From positions 49,467 through 113,466 of the forward strand of contig NZ_CAMLDD010000017.1 of assembly GCF_946478785.1 (NCBI RefSeq): DNA of 64,000 nt. Direction: 5' to 3'. This DNA is from an uncultured Flavobacterium sp. (GTDB taxonomy: Bacteria; Bacteroidota; Bacteroidia; Flavobacteriales; Flavobacteriaceae). The stretch's first letter is position 1. Each line of letters starts with the position of its first letter. Of the stretch, positions 1-8,101 are shown piece by piece. Under the pieces are notes generated by a model that searched no databases, was not told the DNA's origin, and worked only from the letters and a program-made list of their open reading frames with translations. The translations under genes were made by a program, and so were the position numbers.

Positions 1-433
1 GGATTGTTCCTGTGGCAATAAATCCAAATTTTTCATGAAAGGCAATACTTCCGGCGTTATCGGCATCAATAGCGCCAATCATAACGTGATATCCCTGGGC
101 TTTCGCCAGACGAATAAGTTCAGTTAATAATTTTGAACCAATGCCTTTTCCAATTACGTTATCAACAACGTATACTGAATGTTCGACTGTGTATTGATAG
201 CCTATTTTTTCGCGGAATTGCCCGTAACTTCCAAAACCAACAACTTCACCATCTAAATCAGCCACAATTACAGGCAGATTTTTTAGTTTTTTATCTTCAA
301 ACCATTTTGTCTGAACTTCTAAATTTTGAATTTCATAACTATAATTTGCTGTTGTATGTAAGATAGAATGATTTACAATATCCAGGATTTTACCTAAATC
401 GTTTACTGTTGCAGGTCTAAGTGTCAAGTTCAT
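1..433 (-). CDS. GNAT family N-acetyltransferase, partial (C-terminus outside window)
   Basis: Reading the minus strand from the ATG at 433 gives an open frame running off the left edge (144 codons, no stop). It begins MNLTLRPATVNDLGKI and contains the GNAT acetyl-CoA pyrophosphate-binding segment V-I-G-K-G-I-G-S-K-L-L, followed by an A-x-x-x-A-G-S-I-A-F-H-E-K-F-G-F segment. This arrangement is typical of the phosphinothricin/methionine-sulfone acetyltransferase (Pat/MnaT, YncA) branch, cytoplasmic enzymes that transfer acetyl from acetyl-CoA to small amines. The substrate cannot be read from sequence. It is divergent from menD, with about 190 bp between the two starts. The C-terminus is missing only because the window ends. 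The family call is firm; the subfamily is an inference. Confidence 0.85.
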   Translation of the reverse strand, partial: MNLTLRPATVNDLGKILDIVNHSILHTTANYSYEIQNLEVQTKWFEDKKLKNLPVIVADLDGEVVGFGSYGQFREKIGYQYTVEHSVYVVDNVIGKGIGSKLLTELIRLAKAQGYHVMIGAIDADNAGSIAFHEKFGFIATGTI

Positions 434-552
434 AATGATAGAAAATGCGGAAGAATTTATTCTGTCAAATTAAGCTTTGCAAAGATATTCCCTTTTTTTA
501 AAACAGACTTAATATCTTTCCTATTTATAAGTTAAATCAAGAGTGAAGTTTG

Positions 553-560
553 TAACTTTG
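553..560 (+). promoter_or_regulatory. Bacteroidota -7 promoter box (TAACTTTG) for menD
   Basis: TAACTTTG matches the Bacteroidota consensus TAnnTTTG exactly and lies about 60 bp before the menD ATG. No clear TTG -33 element is visible at the expected distance, so this is a match to one half of the promoter only. Confidence 0.45.
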
Positions 561-620
561 TGTGGTCAAAAAAGAAAATCCAAACTTTAGGTTTTCTTTA
601 AAAATAATACGCCATTTAGC

Positions 621-2282
621 ATGATTTACCCCAAAATACCACTTGCTCAAAGCATTATCGAAATTTGTTCAGCAAAAGGAATCCATAATATTATAATTTC
701 TCCCGGATCCAGAAATGCTCCTTTAACTATCGGTTTCGTCCAAAACTCTAATTTTAAATGTTATAGCATAGCAGATGAGCGCTGTGCTGCATTTTTTGCT
801 TTGGGAATTGCCCAGCAAACAAAAAAACCAACAGCAATTGTGTGTACATCGGGATCTGCATTATTAAATTATTATCCCGCAGTGGCCGAAGCATTTTACA
901 GCCAGATTCCATTGATTGTAATTTCTGCAGATCGCCCGCAAAATAAGATTGATATTGGAGATGGACAAACTATTCGTCAGCAAAATGTTTTTCAGAACCA
1001 TTCGGTTTTCAATGCTAATTTGACTGAAGAAGCTTCTGAGGAAAATGATTTAAAAATAAATGAAGCCATAGAAACTGCAATTTTTCAAAAAGGGCCTGTT
1101 CATATTAATGCACCTTTTGAAGAACCTTTATATGAAACAGTTGACACGCTTTCTGTTCAGCCAAAAATCACACATTCGGATGCAGTTATCGGAACAAAAT
1201 CAATCGAAAATATAGAAGATTTTGTTTCTATTTGGAATTCGGCTAAACGAAAACTTGTTTTAGTTGGTGTCAATGAAGGTAATTCAATCGATAAAGAAAC
1301 AGTAGAAAATCTGGCTGGCGATCCATCAATTGTGGTCCTGACTGAAACGACTTCTAATTTGCATCATCCCAATTTTATCAGCAGTATCGATACTTTAATT
1401 ACTCCTTTTGATGATATTGATTTTAAAGAGTTTGAGCCTGAAATTTTAGTGACATTTGGAGGAATGGTCGTTTCAAAACGTATAAAAGGTTTTTTACGAA
1501 AATACAAACCGCTACATCACTGGCATATTGATACCTTACGTGCTTATGATACATTCAATGCTTTAACCAAACATTTTGTGATGCAGCCAAATGATTTTTT
1601 CAATGATTTGCTGCCCAAAACAGTTTTTGTACAGGGCGATTATTTTAAACAGATCAATGAGGTTTATGAATTACGAAAAATTAAAAAGCAAAAGTATTTA
1701 GATAAAATTCCTTTTTCGGATTTTAAAGTATTTGAAAAAGTGATAGCCTCCTTGCCTAAAAATAGTCAATTACAAATAAGCAACAGTTCTGCCATTCGGT
1801 ATGCACAATTAATTGATATTGATTCTGCAATAGAAGTTTTTTGCAATAGGGGTACAAGTGGCATTGATGGCAGTACATCTACAGCCATAGGCGCTTCTGT
1901 TGGAAGTCAAAAACAGACTGTTTTTATTACCGGTGATATCAGCTTTTTGTATGATAGCAACGCTTTGTGGAATTCTTATATTCCTAAAAACTTCAAAATC
2001 ATCTTGATTAATAATGGAGGAGGAGGGATCTTCAGAATTTTGCCCGGTCATCAAGAAAAACCTGTTTTTAATACTTATTTTGAAACGGCACATCATTTAA
2101 CGGCAGAACATTTGGCAAAAATGTATAATTTGAATTATTTTGCCGCAACTGATTTAGATTCGTTAGAAAAAAGCATTAAGTCATTTTATGAAATAAATGA
2201 TGCTCCAAATATTTTAGAAATATTTACGCCAACTTCTGAAAATGATGTAATTCTAAAACAATATTTCAAAGAGTTGATTTAA
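621..2282 (+). CDS. menD: 2-succinyl-5-enolpyruvyl-6-hydroxy-3-cyclohexene-1-carboxylate synthase MenD
   Basis: This 553-residue protein is a thiamine diphosphate enzyme. It condenses isochorismate with 2-oxoglutarate (after decarboxylation) in cytoplasmic menaquinone biosynthesis. The N-terminal pyrimidine-binding domain has the SPGSRNAPL segment (about residues 28-36) and a D-E-R-C-A-A-F motif with the family glutamate near residue 53. The C-terminal diphosphate-binding domain has a G-D-I-S-F-L-Y-D-S-N-A-L segment (about 440-452), ending at N-N-G-G-G-G-I-F (about 468), which fits the GD...NN ThDP signature of MenD. The length matches the family. The ATG at 621 follows a consensus -7 box. 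The next gene is not a men gene, so it appears monocistronic. Confidence 0.96.
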   Translation: MIYPKIPLAQSIIEICSAKGIHNIIISPGSRNAPLTIGFVQNSNFKCYSIADERCAAFFALGIAQQTKKPTAIVCTSGSALLNYYPAVAEAFYSQIPLIVISADRPQNKIDIGDGQTIRQQNVFQNHSVFNANLTEEASEENDLKINEAIETAIFQKGPVHINAPFEEPLYETVDTLSVQPKITHSDAVIGTKSIENIEDFVSIWNSAKRKLVLVGVNEGNSIDKETVENLAGDPSIVVLTETTSNLHHPNFISSIDTLITPFDDIDFKEFEPEILVTFGGMVVSKRIKGFLRKYKPLHHWHIDTLRAYDTFNALTKHFVMQPNDFFNDLLPKTVFVQGDYFKQINEVYELRKIKKQKYLDKIPFSDFKVFEKVIASLPKNSQLQISNSSAIRYAQLIDIDSAIEVFCNRGTSGIDGSTSTAIGASVGSQKQTVFITGDISFLYDSNALWNSYIPKNFKIILINNGGGGIFRILPGHQEKPVFNTYFETAHHLTAEHLAKMYNLNYFAATDLDSLEKSIKSFYEINDAPNILEIFTPTSENDVILKQYFKELI

Positions 2283-2349
2283 AATTAAGAGCGTTATTCA
2301 GGGCTTTTTTTATATAAACATTTTTTAGCTGTACCATTTTCAAACTTCG

Positions 2350-2357
2350 TACATTTG
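2350..2357 (+). promoter_or_regulatory. -7 promoter box (TACATTTG) for the S1 RNA-binding gene
   Basis: TACATTTG is an exact TAnnTTTG match 42 bp before the start at 2399, in the short menD-cvfB gap. It indicates separate transcription from menD. No convincing -33 box is seen. Confidence 0.5.
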
Positions 2358-2398
2358 CACTTTAAAAACTTGGCTTTAGAGCTTAGAACTTCAAGAAT

Positions 2399-3253
2399 AT
2401 GATTGAAATAGGAAAATACAATACACTTACCATATTGCGTGATACCAAAGTTGGGTTGTTTTTAGGAAATCCTGAAAAAGACCCGGAAGGAATTCACGAT
2501 ATATTATTACCAAATAAATACGTTCCAAATGAATTTGAAATAGGCGAAGAGCTTGTTGTTTTTGTCTATTTAGATCACGAGCAAAGACCCGTTGCAACAA
2601 CACTTGAGCCTTATATTTTATTGAATGAGTTTGCACTTTTAAGAGTAAATTATATCAATCAGGTGGGTGCTTTTATGGATTGGGGAATGGAGAAGGATAT
2701 CCTGGTTCCGTTCAAGGAACAGGCACGCCCAATGGAAAAAGGAAAACGCTACCTGGTTTATTTGTATATGGATGAAAAAACCAAACGTTTGGTGGCATCC
2801 AGTAAATTAAACCAGTTTTTAAAGAACGACCAGCTTACAGTTGAAAAAGGCGAAGAGGTAGATTTGATAGTTTCACATATTACCGAATTGGGAATCAATG
2901 TTATCATCAATGAACAGCACAAAGGATTGTTGTATAAAGATGAAGTTTATGATGATGCAATAAGAACCGGGGACAGGATGCGTGGTTATATAAAAAATAT
3001 CCGCCCTGATAATAAAATAGACGTAGCCCTGCAAGTACAGGGATATCAGAGTATTGAGCCTAATGCAGAGAAAATTTTAGATGAATTAAGAGCAAATAGG
3101 GGGTTTTTAAGATTGAATGATAATTCACATCCTGAAGACATTAAAACGGTGTTGAAAATGAGTAAAAAAACGTTCAAAAAAGCAATTGGTGCTTTGTATA
3201 AGGATAAGCTTATAGAAATAAAAGAAGACGGAATTTATCTGGTCAAAGAATAA
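2399..3253 (+). CDS. CvfB-like S1-domain RNA-binding protein
   Basis: This 284-residue cytoplasmic protein has the layout of the CvfB/YitL family: tandem S1-like OB folds and a C-terminal winged helix. The first S1-like region covers roughly residues 1-60 (K-V-G-L-F-L-G). The second, at about 65-135, contains N-Q-V-G-A-F-M-D-W-G, a classic S1 signature. The third spans about 145-215 and includes I-T-E-L-G-I-N-V-I-I. The C-terminal 60 residues (M-S-K-K-T-F-K-K-A-I-G-A-L-Y-K) match the winged-helix tail. Family members bind RNA and influence expression of other genes; no specific target can be read here. It has its own -7 box and is followed by a terminator hairpin. Confidence 0.88.
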   Translation: MIEIGKYNTLTILRDTKVGLFLGNPEKDPEGIHDILLPNKYVPNEFEIGEELVVFVYLDHEQRPVATTLEPYILLNEFALLRVNYINQVGAFMDWGMEKDILVPFKEQARPMEKGKRYLVYLYMDEKTKRLVASSKLNQFLKNDQLTVEKGEEVDLIVSHITELGINVIINEQHKGLLYKDEVYDDAIRTGDRMRGYIKNIRPDNKIDVALQVQGYQSIEPNAEKILDELRANRGFLRLNDNSHPEDIKTVLKMSKKTFKKAIGALYKDKLIEIKEDGIYLVKE

Positions 3254-3282
3254 AATTATCTCACATAAAATGCAAAATAAAT

Positions 3283-3320
3283 GTCCGAAACAGATTTATT
3301 TCGGGCTTTTCTTATTTTTT
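3283..3320 (+). terminator. Rho-independent terminator, convergent genes
   Basis: GTCCGAAA (3283-3290) pairs with TTTCGGGC (3299-3306) and is followed by a T-rich tract. It lies between the ends of the converging S1 gene and the acyltransferase gene and overlaps the last codons of the latter. Confidence 0.65.
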
Positions 3321-4181
3321 ATGTTTCCATCTTTTATGAGTCCACAAATAATATTCCGGGGCTTCAAGAATTTGTTTTTCTACTTCTTTTAAATACATTT
3401 CCGTAATTTTAAAATCTTCAAAATCTTTAGGATTCTCGGCCAGGGAAACAAAAGTAGCTTCATAATAGCCTCTTTTTACTTTTTGAACTTTTACCAGAAT
3501 TACGCTTAAGTCGTATTTTTTAGCGAGCATTTCAGCACCTGTGTGTACTGGTACTTCAATTCCCATAAATTCACTTGAATGAAAAATGCGGTCTAATTTT
3601 GGGGATTGATCACTTGCCAATCCATATAAGCTCAATATGCCATCACGCTGGTTTTGCGCCATTGTTGGAATCGCTTTTTTGGTTTCAATTAGTTCGGTAT
3701 TGTATTTTGAACGAATTTTTCGGATTAATTTATCAAAATAGGGATTGGCAAGCTTTTTATAGACAGCTACCCCCTGAAAACCAATTTTGGGGTTAATGGT
3801 CAAAAGCCATTCATAACTGGCATAATGAGAAGCCACGAGAATAACGCTTTTTCCTTTTTTTGCAAAGTCCAATATCAAATCGATATTGGTTACCTGAAAT
3901 CTTTTTTCCATTTCCTCAGGAGAAATGCTCATTGTTTTGATCATTTCCAAAAACATGTCACACATATGCTGATAAAACTTCTTTTCGATTTTTTTTCTTT
4001 CAGCATTGCTTAAATGAGGTAAAGTTAACGCCAAATTGGTACGAACCACTTCTTTACGATAACCAATAATATAATATACTAAAAAATATACACAATCTGA
4101 AAACCAATAAAATATTCTAAAAGGAAGTATTGAAATTAGCCAAAGTATGGGGTAGGCTAAAATATAAACAAGAAACTGCAT
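3312..4181 (-). CDS. Lysophospholipid/lipid A acyltransferase family protein (LpxL/HtrB-like)
   Basis: This 289-residue protein has an N-terminal hydrophobic stretch (residues 4-40, LVYILAYPILWLISILPF) that anchors it to the inner membrane. An H-x4-E acyltransferase motif lies in V-A-S-H-Y-A-S-Y-E (about residues 117-125). The family transfers acyl chains to lipid A precursors or related acyl acceptors at the cytoplasmic face. G-L-A-S-D-Q-S-P (about 190) and W-T-H-K-R-W-K near the C-terminus are typical of the Bacteroidota lipid A acyltransferase branch. It is divergent from the rhomboid gene, with a shared promoter region, and has a consensus -7 box just upstream. The exact acyl donor and acceptor are unknown. 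Confidence 0.88.
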   Translation of the reverse strand: MQFLVYILAYPILWLISILPFRIFYWFSDCVYFLVYYIIGYRKEVVRTNLALTLPHLSNAERKKIEKKFYQHMCDMFLEMIKTMSISPEEMEKRFQVTNIDLILDFAKKGKSVILVASHYASYEWLLTINPKIGFQGVAVYKKLANPYFDKLIRKIRSKYNTELIETKKAIPTMAQNQRDGILSLYGLASDQSPKLDRIFHSSEFMGIEVPVHTGAEMLAKKYDLSVILVKVQKVKRGYYEATFVSLAENPKDFEDFKITEMYLKEVEKQILEAPEYYLWTHKRWKHKK

Positions 4182-4194
4182 CTATTTTTTTTTA

Positions 4195-4202
4195 CAAATA
4201 TA
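4195..4202 (-). promoter_or_regulatory. -7 promoter box (TATATTTG) for the acyltransferase
   Basis: On the minus strand CAAATATA reads TATATTTG, an exact TAnnTTTG match about 14 bp before the ATG at 4181. This predicts a very short leader. Confidence 0.45.
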
Positions 4203-4293
4203 AAGTAAAAATGAATAACGCCATATATTTTGGTCAGTTTGAAAGTTTACTGTGAGATTGACTATATTTACAATTCAAATAAAATAGAAGTTT

Positions 4294-4932
4294 ATGAATA
4301 CCATTTTGATAGGAATTATTATTGCGAATGTTTTAATTAGTTATAAAGGCTTTAACGATCTTGCTTTTTTTAGAAAATATGAATTCCATGTAGGAAGCAT
4401 TCGTTCGGGGGAACAAATCAGAATGTTGTCATCTGGTTTTTTGCATGTTGATATGATGCATTTAATATTTAATATGCTGACGCTTTGGTTTTTTGCGCCG
4501 GTGGTTTTAAATTGGTTAGGCACTTTTTCTTTTGTTTTAGTTTATTTTGGAAGCTTGCTGTTTGGAAGTTTATTAACTATGGTTTTCCATAAAAATGACT
4601 ATAGTTATAGAGCTGTAGGGGCTTCGGGAGCAGTAACGGGAGTTTTATATTCGGCAATTTTATTGCAGCCTGATATGATGTTGGGAATCTTTTTTGTAAT
4701 TCCAATTCCGGCTTATCTTTTCGGAATCCTATATTTATTGTATTCTATTTATGGTATGAAATCCAAAAATGATAATATTGGTCATACGGCACATTTTGGA
4801 GGTGCTGTAGGAGGTTATCTGATTACCCTGATAAAAGAACCCTCATTGATGATGGATCATAGTTTAATGACAATCTTACTCGCCATTCCTATTTTGATAC
4901 TTTTTGTAATGGCAAAAATGAATAAATTATAA
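4294..4932 (+). CDS. Rhomboid family intramembrane serine protease
   Basis: This 212-residue polytopic membrane protein has about six predicted transmembrane segments. The rhomboid features are visible: H-L-I-F-N-M-L-T-L-W (TM2, H-x3-N), the nucleophile in G-A-S-G-A-V-T-G (Ser at about residue 111), and the catalytic His in T-A-H-F-G-G-A (about residue 167). These enzymes cleave transmembrane substrates within the lipid bilayer. The substrate cannot be predicted. The protein is a minimal bacterial type without extra domains. A near-consensus promoter (TTTG at 4238, 21 bp, TATATTTA at 4263) precedes it. It may be transcribed together with the SIMPL gene 50 bp downstream. Confidence 0.94.
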   Translation: MNTILIGIIIANVLISYKGFNDLAFFRKYEFHVGSIRSGEQIRMLSSGFLHVDMMHLIFNMLTLWFFAPVVLNWLGTFSFVLVYFGSLLFGSLLTMVFHKNDYSYRAVGASGAVTGVLYSAILLQPDMMLGIFFVIPIPAYLFGILYLLYSIYGMKSKNDNIGHTAHFGGAVGGYLITLIKEPSLMMDHSLMTILLAIPILILFVMAKMNKL

Positions 4933-4984
4933 TGCTGGCACAACTTTTGAAATGCCAATTTCAAACAATTTAAATATAACAAAA

Positions 4985-5674
4985 ATGAAAAAACTAGTAT
5001 TATTTTTAACAATCATGTTTATGACTATGTCTTACGGCCAGGAAACCAAACAAATTCCACAAATCAATGTTAATGGAGAAGGGAAAGTAAAAATTGCCCC
5101 GGATCAGGTTTTAATTTCCGCTACAGTTGAAACGAAAGGAAATAATGCTAAAGATGTCAAGAAACAAAATGACGAAAAGATGGATGCGGTTTTAAAATTC
5201 ATCAAAAAAATGAATATTCCAACTGCTGACTTCAGAACAAAACAAGTAGCATTGAATCCGCAATATGATTACGAAAAAAAGAAAACAAGTTACAATGCAG
5301 TTCAGACTGTAGAAATTCTATTAAAAGATTTATCAAAATATGATGAATTAATGGAAGGATTGGTTCAGCAGGGAATTAACCGTATTGATAAAGTTTCTTT
5401 TGAATCGTCTAAGTTAGCCCAATATCAATCAGAGGCTAGAAAAATTGCCATGAAAGATGCTAAGGCAAAAGCAGAAGATTATGTTTCTGTTTTAGGGCAA
5501 AAAGTAGGGAAGGCATTTGTTATCTCTGATAACTCTCAAATCTATCATCCACAGCCAATGTATGCTGCTATGAGAATGAAAGAGTCTGCTGATACCACAG
5601 CTTCTAATGAAACTATGGCAATCGGAGAAATTGAAATAACTGCAAATGTAAGTGTGAGTTTTATTTTAGATTAA
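4985..5674 (+). CDS. SIMPL (DUF541/YggE-like) domain exported protein
   Basis: I place the start at the ATG at 4985, because it begins directly with a signal peptide (MKKLVLFLTIMFMTMSYGQ). The frame is open to 4952, but the upstream residues would disrupt the signal. The mature part (about 210 residues) is one SIMPL domain, beginning with I-N-V-N-G-E-G-K-V-K-I-A-P-D-Q, the family hallmark. A conserved A-R-K-I-A-M-x-D-A-K-A-K-A helix lies near residues 155-167. Members are periplasmic or surface proteins of unclear biochemical role, sometimes tied to oxidative stress. It follows the rhomboid gene closely and is terminated by a strong hairpin. Confidence 0.9.
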   Translation: MKKLVLFLTIMFMTMSYGQETKQIPQINVNGEGKVKIAPDQVLISATVETKGNNAKDVKKQNDEKMDAVLKFIKKMNIPTADFRTKQVALNPQYDYEKKKTSYNAVQTVEILLKDLSKYDELMEGLVQQGINRIDKVSFESSKLAQYQSEARKIAMKDAKAKAEDYVSVLGQKVGKAFVISDNSQIYHPQPMYAAMRMKESADTTASNETMAIGEIEITANVSVSFILD

Positions 5675-5697
5675 GAGTGTAAAATTTCAATAAAAAT

Positions 5698-5740
5698 AAA
5701 GCCGAGATTTCAAATTTGAAGTTTCGGCTTTATTTATTTT
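5698..5740 (+). terminator. Rho-independent terminator after the SIMPL gene
   Basis: AAAGCCGA (5698-5705) pairs with TCGGCTTT (5724-5731), with an inner ATTTCAA/TTTGAA stem. The flanking A- and T-tracts make it potentially bidirectional. Confidence 0.8.
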
Positions 5741-6038
5741 AAGGATATATTCAGTTTATGATTTAGTTTTTTAAAGTAAATTACTTATATAGTTGTTAGA
5801 TTTAAAATATATATATGTTGTAAAAAGTATATCATATTAATCTATATCTTTAAGATTGTAAATTTCACCTCTTAAAACCAATAAAAATAGAATAATATTT
5901 AGTAAATATTTGATTGGAAATCAAAATAGCAAATGTTAATAAATTATAATCAAATGGGATGTTAATTGATTTTTTTGAATTAGTAATTTGTTTATTTTTA
6001 TCTTTTAATAGAGCATTGGTATTTAAATAAATGATAAA
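5741..6038. other. AT-rich intergenic stretch without a supported gene
   Basis: About 300 bp of very AT-rich DNA lies between the SIMPL terminator and the next small gene. A minus-strand open frame (5865-6179) crosses it but overlaps the better-supported plus-strand gene and looks like translated AT-rich sequence. No other structure is seen. Confidence 0.5.
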
Positions 6039-6287
6039 ATGGAAAAGTCTGTAAAACTGCAGGTTCGTAAAGATTTGAATAAACACCAGCAGCAAAATGT
6101 AATCAAATTGAAAGGGAGCCTGATTTCTCGTGGATACACTGAAATAATCCACATTGCTGATCAGGACGATGATTTTCATATAAACTTTTTTGAAACTTCC
6201 ATAGACACCAAAAATGAAGTCCAGGAATTTATAAATGCGTTTATAACTAAAGAAAATTTAGAAGATACAATAAAACTTTTCAAGTAA
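6039..6287 (+). CDS. Small hypothetical protein (82 residues)
   Basis: I do not recognise this protein. It is soluble and strongly charged, with K-rich and E/D-rich patches (V-K-L-Q-V-R-K-D-L-N-K-H near the start, D-Q-D-D-D-F-H-I-N-F in the middle) and no membrane segment or cysteine. The pattern suggests a small alpha/beta cytoplasmic protein. Support for it being real comes from the composition, an isolated position flanked by clear terminators on both sides, and a stop immediately before the hairpin at 6311. The ATG at 6039 lacks a recognisable Shine-Dalgarno, which is common in this phylum. No functional inference is made. Confidence 0.6.
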   Translation: MEKSVKLQVRKDLNKHQQQNVIKLKGSLISRGYTEIIHIADQDDDFHINFFETSIDTKNEVQEFINAFITKENLEDTIKLFK

Positions 6288-6304
6288 AAGTAATTTTCTA
6301 AAAC

Positions 6305-6345
6305 AAAAAAACTCTGTAATATTTAAATTACAGAGTTTTTTTGTG
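6305..6345. terminator. Bidirectional terminator between convergent genes
   Basis: ACTCTGTAAT (6311-6320) pairs perfectly with ATTACAGAGT (6327-6336). An A-run precedes it and a T-run follows, so it can serve both the small plus-strand gene and the DUF417 gene on the minus strand. Confidence 0.85.
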
Positions 6346-6353
6346 CTGATTAG

Positions 6354-6926
6354 TTACAAAGATTGACTGTTTCTTTTCAGATAAAGCGATGCAGATTCAC
6401 TCATTGTTATTAAAGATCCACCAAGTATAACAATATCTTTAAGGACTAACCTGCCTCGGCCTGATAGATAGGGAAATCCAAAATGATGATCTGTTAAATG
6501 TGGAACCCAGCTCTCTGGTGTTGTAATTAAAAATGAAAGTGTTCCGATGGTCAGTACAAACACAAGAATACTTCCAATCATGCTCACAAGTGGTGCCCAA
6601 TGGTGAATTGCTACCATAAAGGCTATGCCAATTAATAGAATGCCGAGACCATTTGCAAAGCTGTAAGTGTTATTATTAATGTTCCATTGATGATTTTTAG
6701 CTATTAATTCCCCTTCTTTGTTAGTGTAGTTTTTGTATTCTTCGGGAGTCTCATAGAAAAAAGACATGAAGGGACTGTTTGCTACAAAGGGTACAATTCC
6801 ATCAGCTTCGTAGGTGAAAAATTTGAGTCCTCCAATCCATAGAAAAACAATTACGATACCAGCACGGATTGCTTTTTTGCCTAATATATCCAGATTTGCG
6901 ATTCTTTTTAAAATAATACTTTTCAT
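6354..6926 (-). CDS. DUF417 (YkgB-like) inner-membrane protein
   Basis: I choose the ATG at 6926 (MKSIILKRIANLD); the frame is open to 6953, but the -7 box at 6951-6958 overlaps that longer start. The resulting 190-residue protein has four hydrophobic segments (near residues 20-38, 95-112, 118-140 and 160-178). It carries the DUF417 signature F-L-W-I-G-G-L-K-F with a following Y-E-A-D-G-I and N-S-P-F-M-S. Relatives such as E. coli YkgB/RclC are membrane proteins linked to reactive chlorine or aldehyde stress, but the biochemical role is not established. An AraC-type regulator lies immediately upstream on the same strand, so regulation by it is plausible. Confidence 0.85.
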   Translation of the reverse strand: MKSIILKRIANLDILGKKAIRAGIVIVFLWIGGLKFFTYEADGIVPFVANSPFMSFFYETPEEYKNYTNKEGELIAKNHQWNINNNTYSFANGLGILLIGIAFMVAIHHWAPLVSMIGSILVFVLTIGTLSFLITTPESWVPHLTDHHFGFPYLSGRGRLVLKDIVILGGSLITMSESASLYLKRNSQSL

Positions 6927-6950
6927 TGTTGTTTTTTTATAGTTACAATG

Positions 6951-6958
6951 CAAAGCTA
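6951..6958 (-). promoter_or_regulatory. -7 promoter box (TAGCTTTG) for the DUF417 gene
   Basis: CAAAGCTA on the plus strand reads TAGCTTTG on the minus strand, an exact match to TAnnTTTG, 25 bp before the chosen ATG at 6926. It supports that start and shows the gene has its own promoter downstream of the AraC gene. Confidence 0.55.
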
Positions 6959-6994
6959 GTATGATAAGATTACTGAAAGAATGGACAAAAAATG

Positions 6995-7846
6995 TTATTT
7001 CTTAGACAAATCTGCAACAATGGATATGCCGGTTGTTTTTCTGAAAGTCTGAGGGGAAATTTTTGTCATTTTTTTAAACACACGGCTGAAATAATATTCG
7101 TCTTTAAATTTTAAAGCAAATGCAATTTCCTTAATGCTTAACCGGGTAAGATGAAGATGTTTTTTTGCTTCGAGAATTAACCTCTCCTGAATCATTTGAG
7201 TAGGGGTTTTATTAAAGCGATTATTACATTGCTTTGTTAAATTATTTGGAGTAATTGCCAATAAATATGCATAATCGCTGGGTTTATGAAGCGTCAGGAA
7301 ATTTTCTTCCAACAGGTTTTTAAATTGATCCATTTTTTCATCTTTTTTTAATTCCAGACGCTCTGTACTGTTCATTTTTATACTGCTGGATTTAGCAAGG
7401 AAGAGTTGCAAAAATGCCCTTAATACAATTTCTGAAGGCTCTTTCTGCCGCAGTTCATCAATAAGATTGTTCACTATCTGAATATAGAACAGATGCTGGT
7501 CATCCGTTAATTTTATTGATGGTTTCAGGTAAATATTATTAAACAGCAATCCGTTACAGGCAACTTCATTCCTGTGAAATTCAATACAATAAAAATCGCC
7601 ATGAAATTGTAATGTTGTGCAGGATAATTTTTTTGTTTCTTTAAAATAAATGCATTGCTGGGGTGTAGAAAAAAGTATTACAGGTGCCTTAAAAGGAAAA
7701 TAGGCGAAGTCGGCATGATAAACACCTTCTCCTTCTTCTATAAATAAGACAGTATATTCACTAAATTGTACAGGATTCTCTAATAGATTATTTCCAGATT
7801 CTAATCCGAGTAATAATGTCCCATTGTCTGAATAAATCCTGTTCAT
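6995..7846 (-). CDS. AraC family transcriptional regulator
   Basis: This 283-residue protein has an N-terminal cupin-like sensing half (about residues 1-150, with a T-V-L-F-I-E-E-G-E-G-V-Y-H core) and a C-terminal AraC double helix-turn-helix (about 185-275). The second HTH is intact: L-S-I-K-E-I-A-F-A-L-K-F-K-D-E-Y-Y-F-S-R-V-F-K-K. It has no transmembrane or receiver domain, so it should be a one-component cytoplasmic regulator responding to a small molecule. It stands just upstream of, and in the same orientation as, the DUF417 gene, which is a likely target. The inducer is unknown. Confidence 0.92.
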   Translation of the reverse strand: MNRIYSDNGTLLLGLESGNNLLENPVQFSEYTVLFIEEGEGVYHADFAYFPFKAPVILFSTPQQCIYFKETKKLSCTTLQFHGDFYCIEFHRNEVACNGLLFNNIYLKPSIKLTDDQHLFYIQIVNNLIDELRQKEPSEIVLRAFLQLFLAKSSSIKMNSTERLELKKDEKMDQFKNLLEENFLTLHKPSDYAYLLAITPNNLTKQCNNRFNKTPTQMIQERLILEAKKHLHLTRLSIKEIAFALKFKDEYYFSRVFKKMTKISPQTFRKTTGISIVADLSKK

Positions 7847-7869
7847 GCATGTAAGTTTAGATAGGATTA

Positions 7870-7877
7870 CAAATATA
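7870..7877 (-). promoter_or_regulatory. -7 promoter box (TATATTTG) for the AraC gene
   Basis: CAAATATA read on the minus strand gives TATATTTG, an exact consensus match 24 bp before the ATG at 7846. Confidence 0.45.
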
Positions 7878-8040
7878 ATTATATAATCAGGCGACAGCTT
7901 TAAGTATTAATTTATTTCTGATTTTTAGTAATTTTAGTATATTCAGAAGTTGTGATATTGAAGGCTGTGCAATGTTTACTTAGGATTTAAGGATATTAGA
8001 AAAGATGCTTTTGGAATGGAAAATTTAATATAAGTTTCTA

Positions 8041-8082
8041 AGATAAAAAGACTGCGTTATCAATTCTGATAACGCAGTCTTA
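8041..8082 (-). terminator. Terminator of the minus-strand GH31 transcript
   Basis: A perfect 13-bp stem (GACTGCGTTATCA at 8050-8062 with TGATAACGCAGTC at 8067-8079) has a four-base loop. Read on the minus strand it is followed by CTTTTTATC. It closes the transcription unit whose last gene ends at 8102. Confidence 0.88.
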
Positions 8083-8101
8083 TAGTTTAATTTAGATATT
8101 T

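Noticed and set aside
133..366. Plus-strand open frame of 77 codons at the left edge
   Set aside because: It lies antisense inside the GNAT acetyltransferase frame, which has clear family motifs.
5865..6179. Minus-strand 104-codon open frame
   Set aside because: It is composed of Ile/Phe/Asn-rich translated AT-rich DNA and overlaps the better-placed plus-strand gene at 6039-6287.
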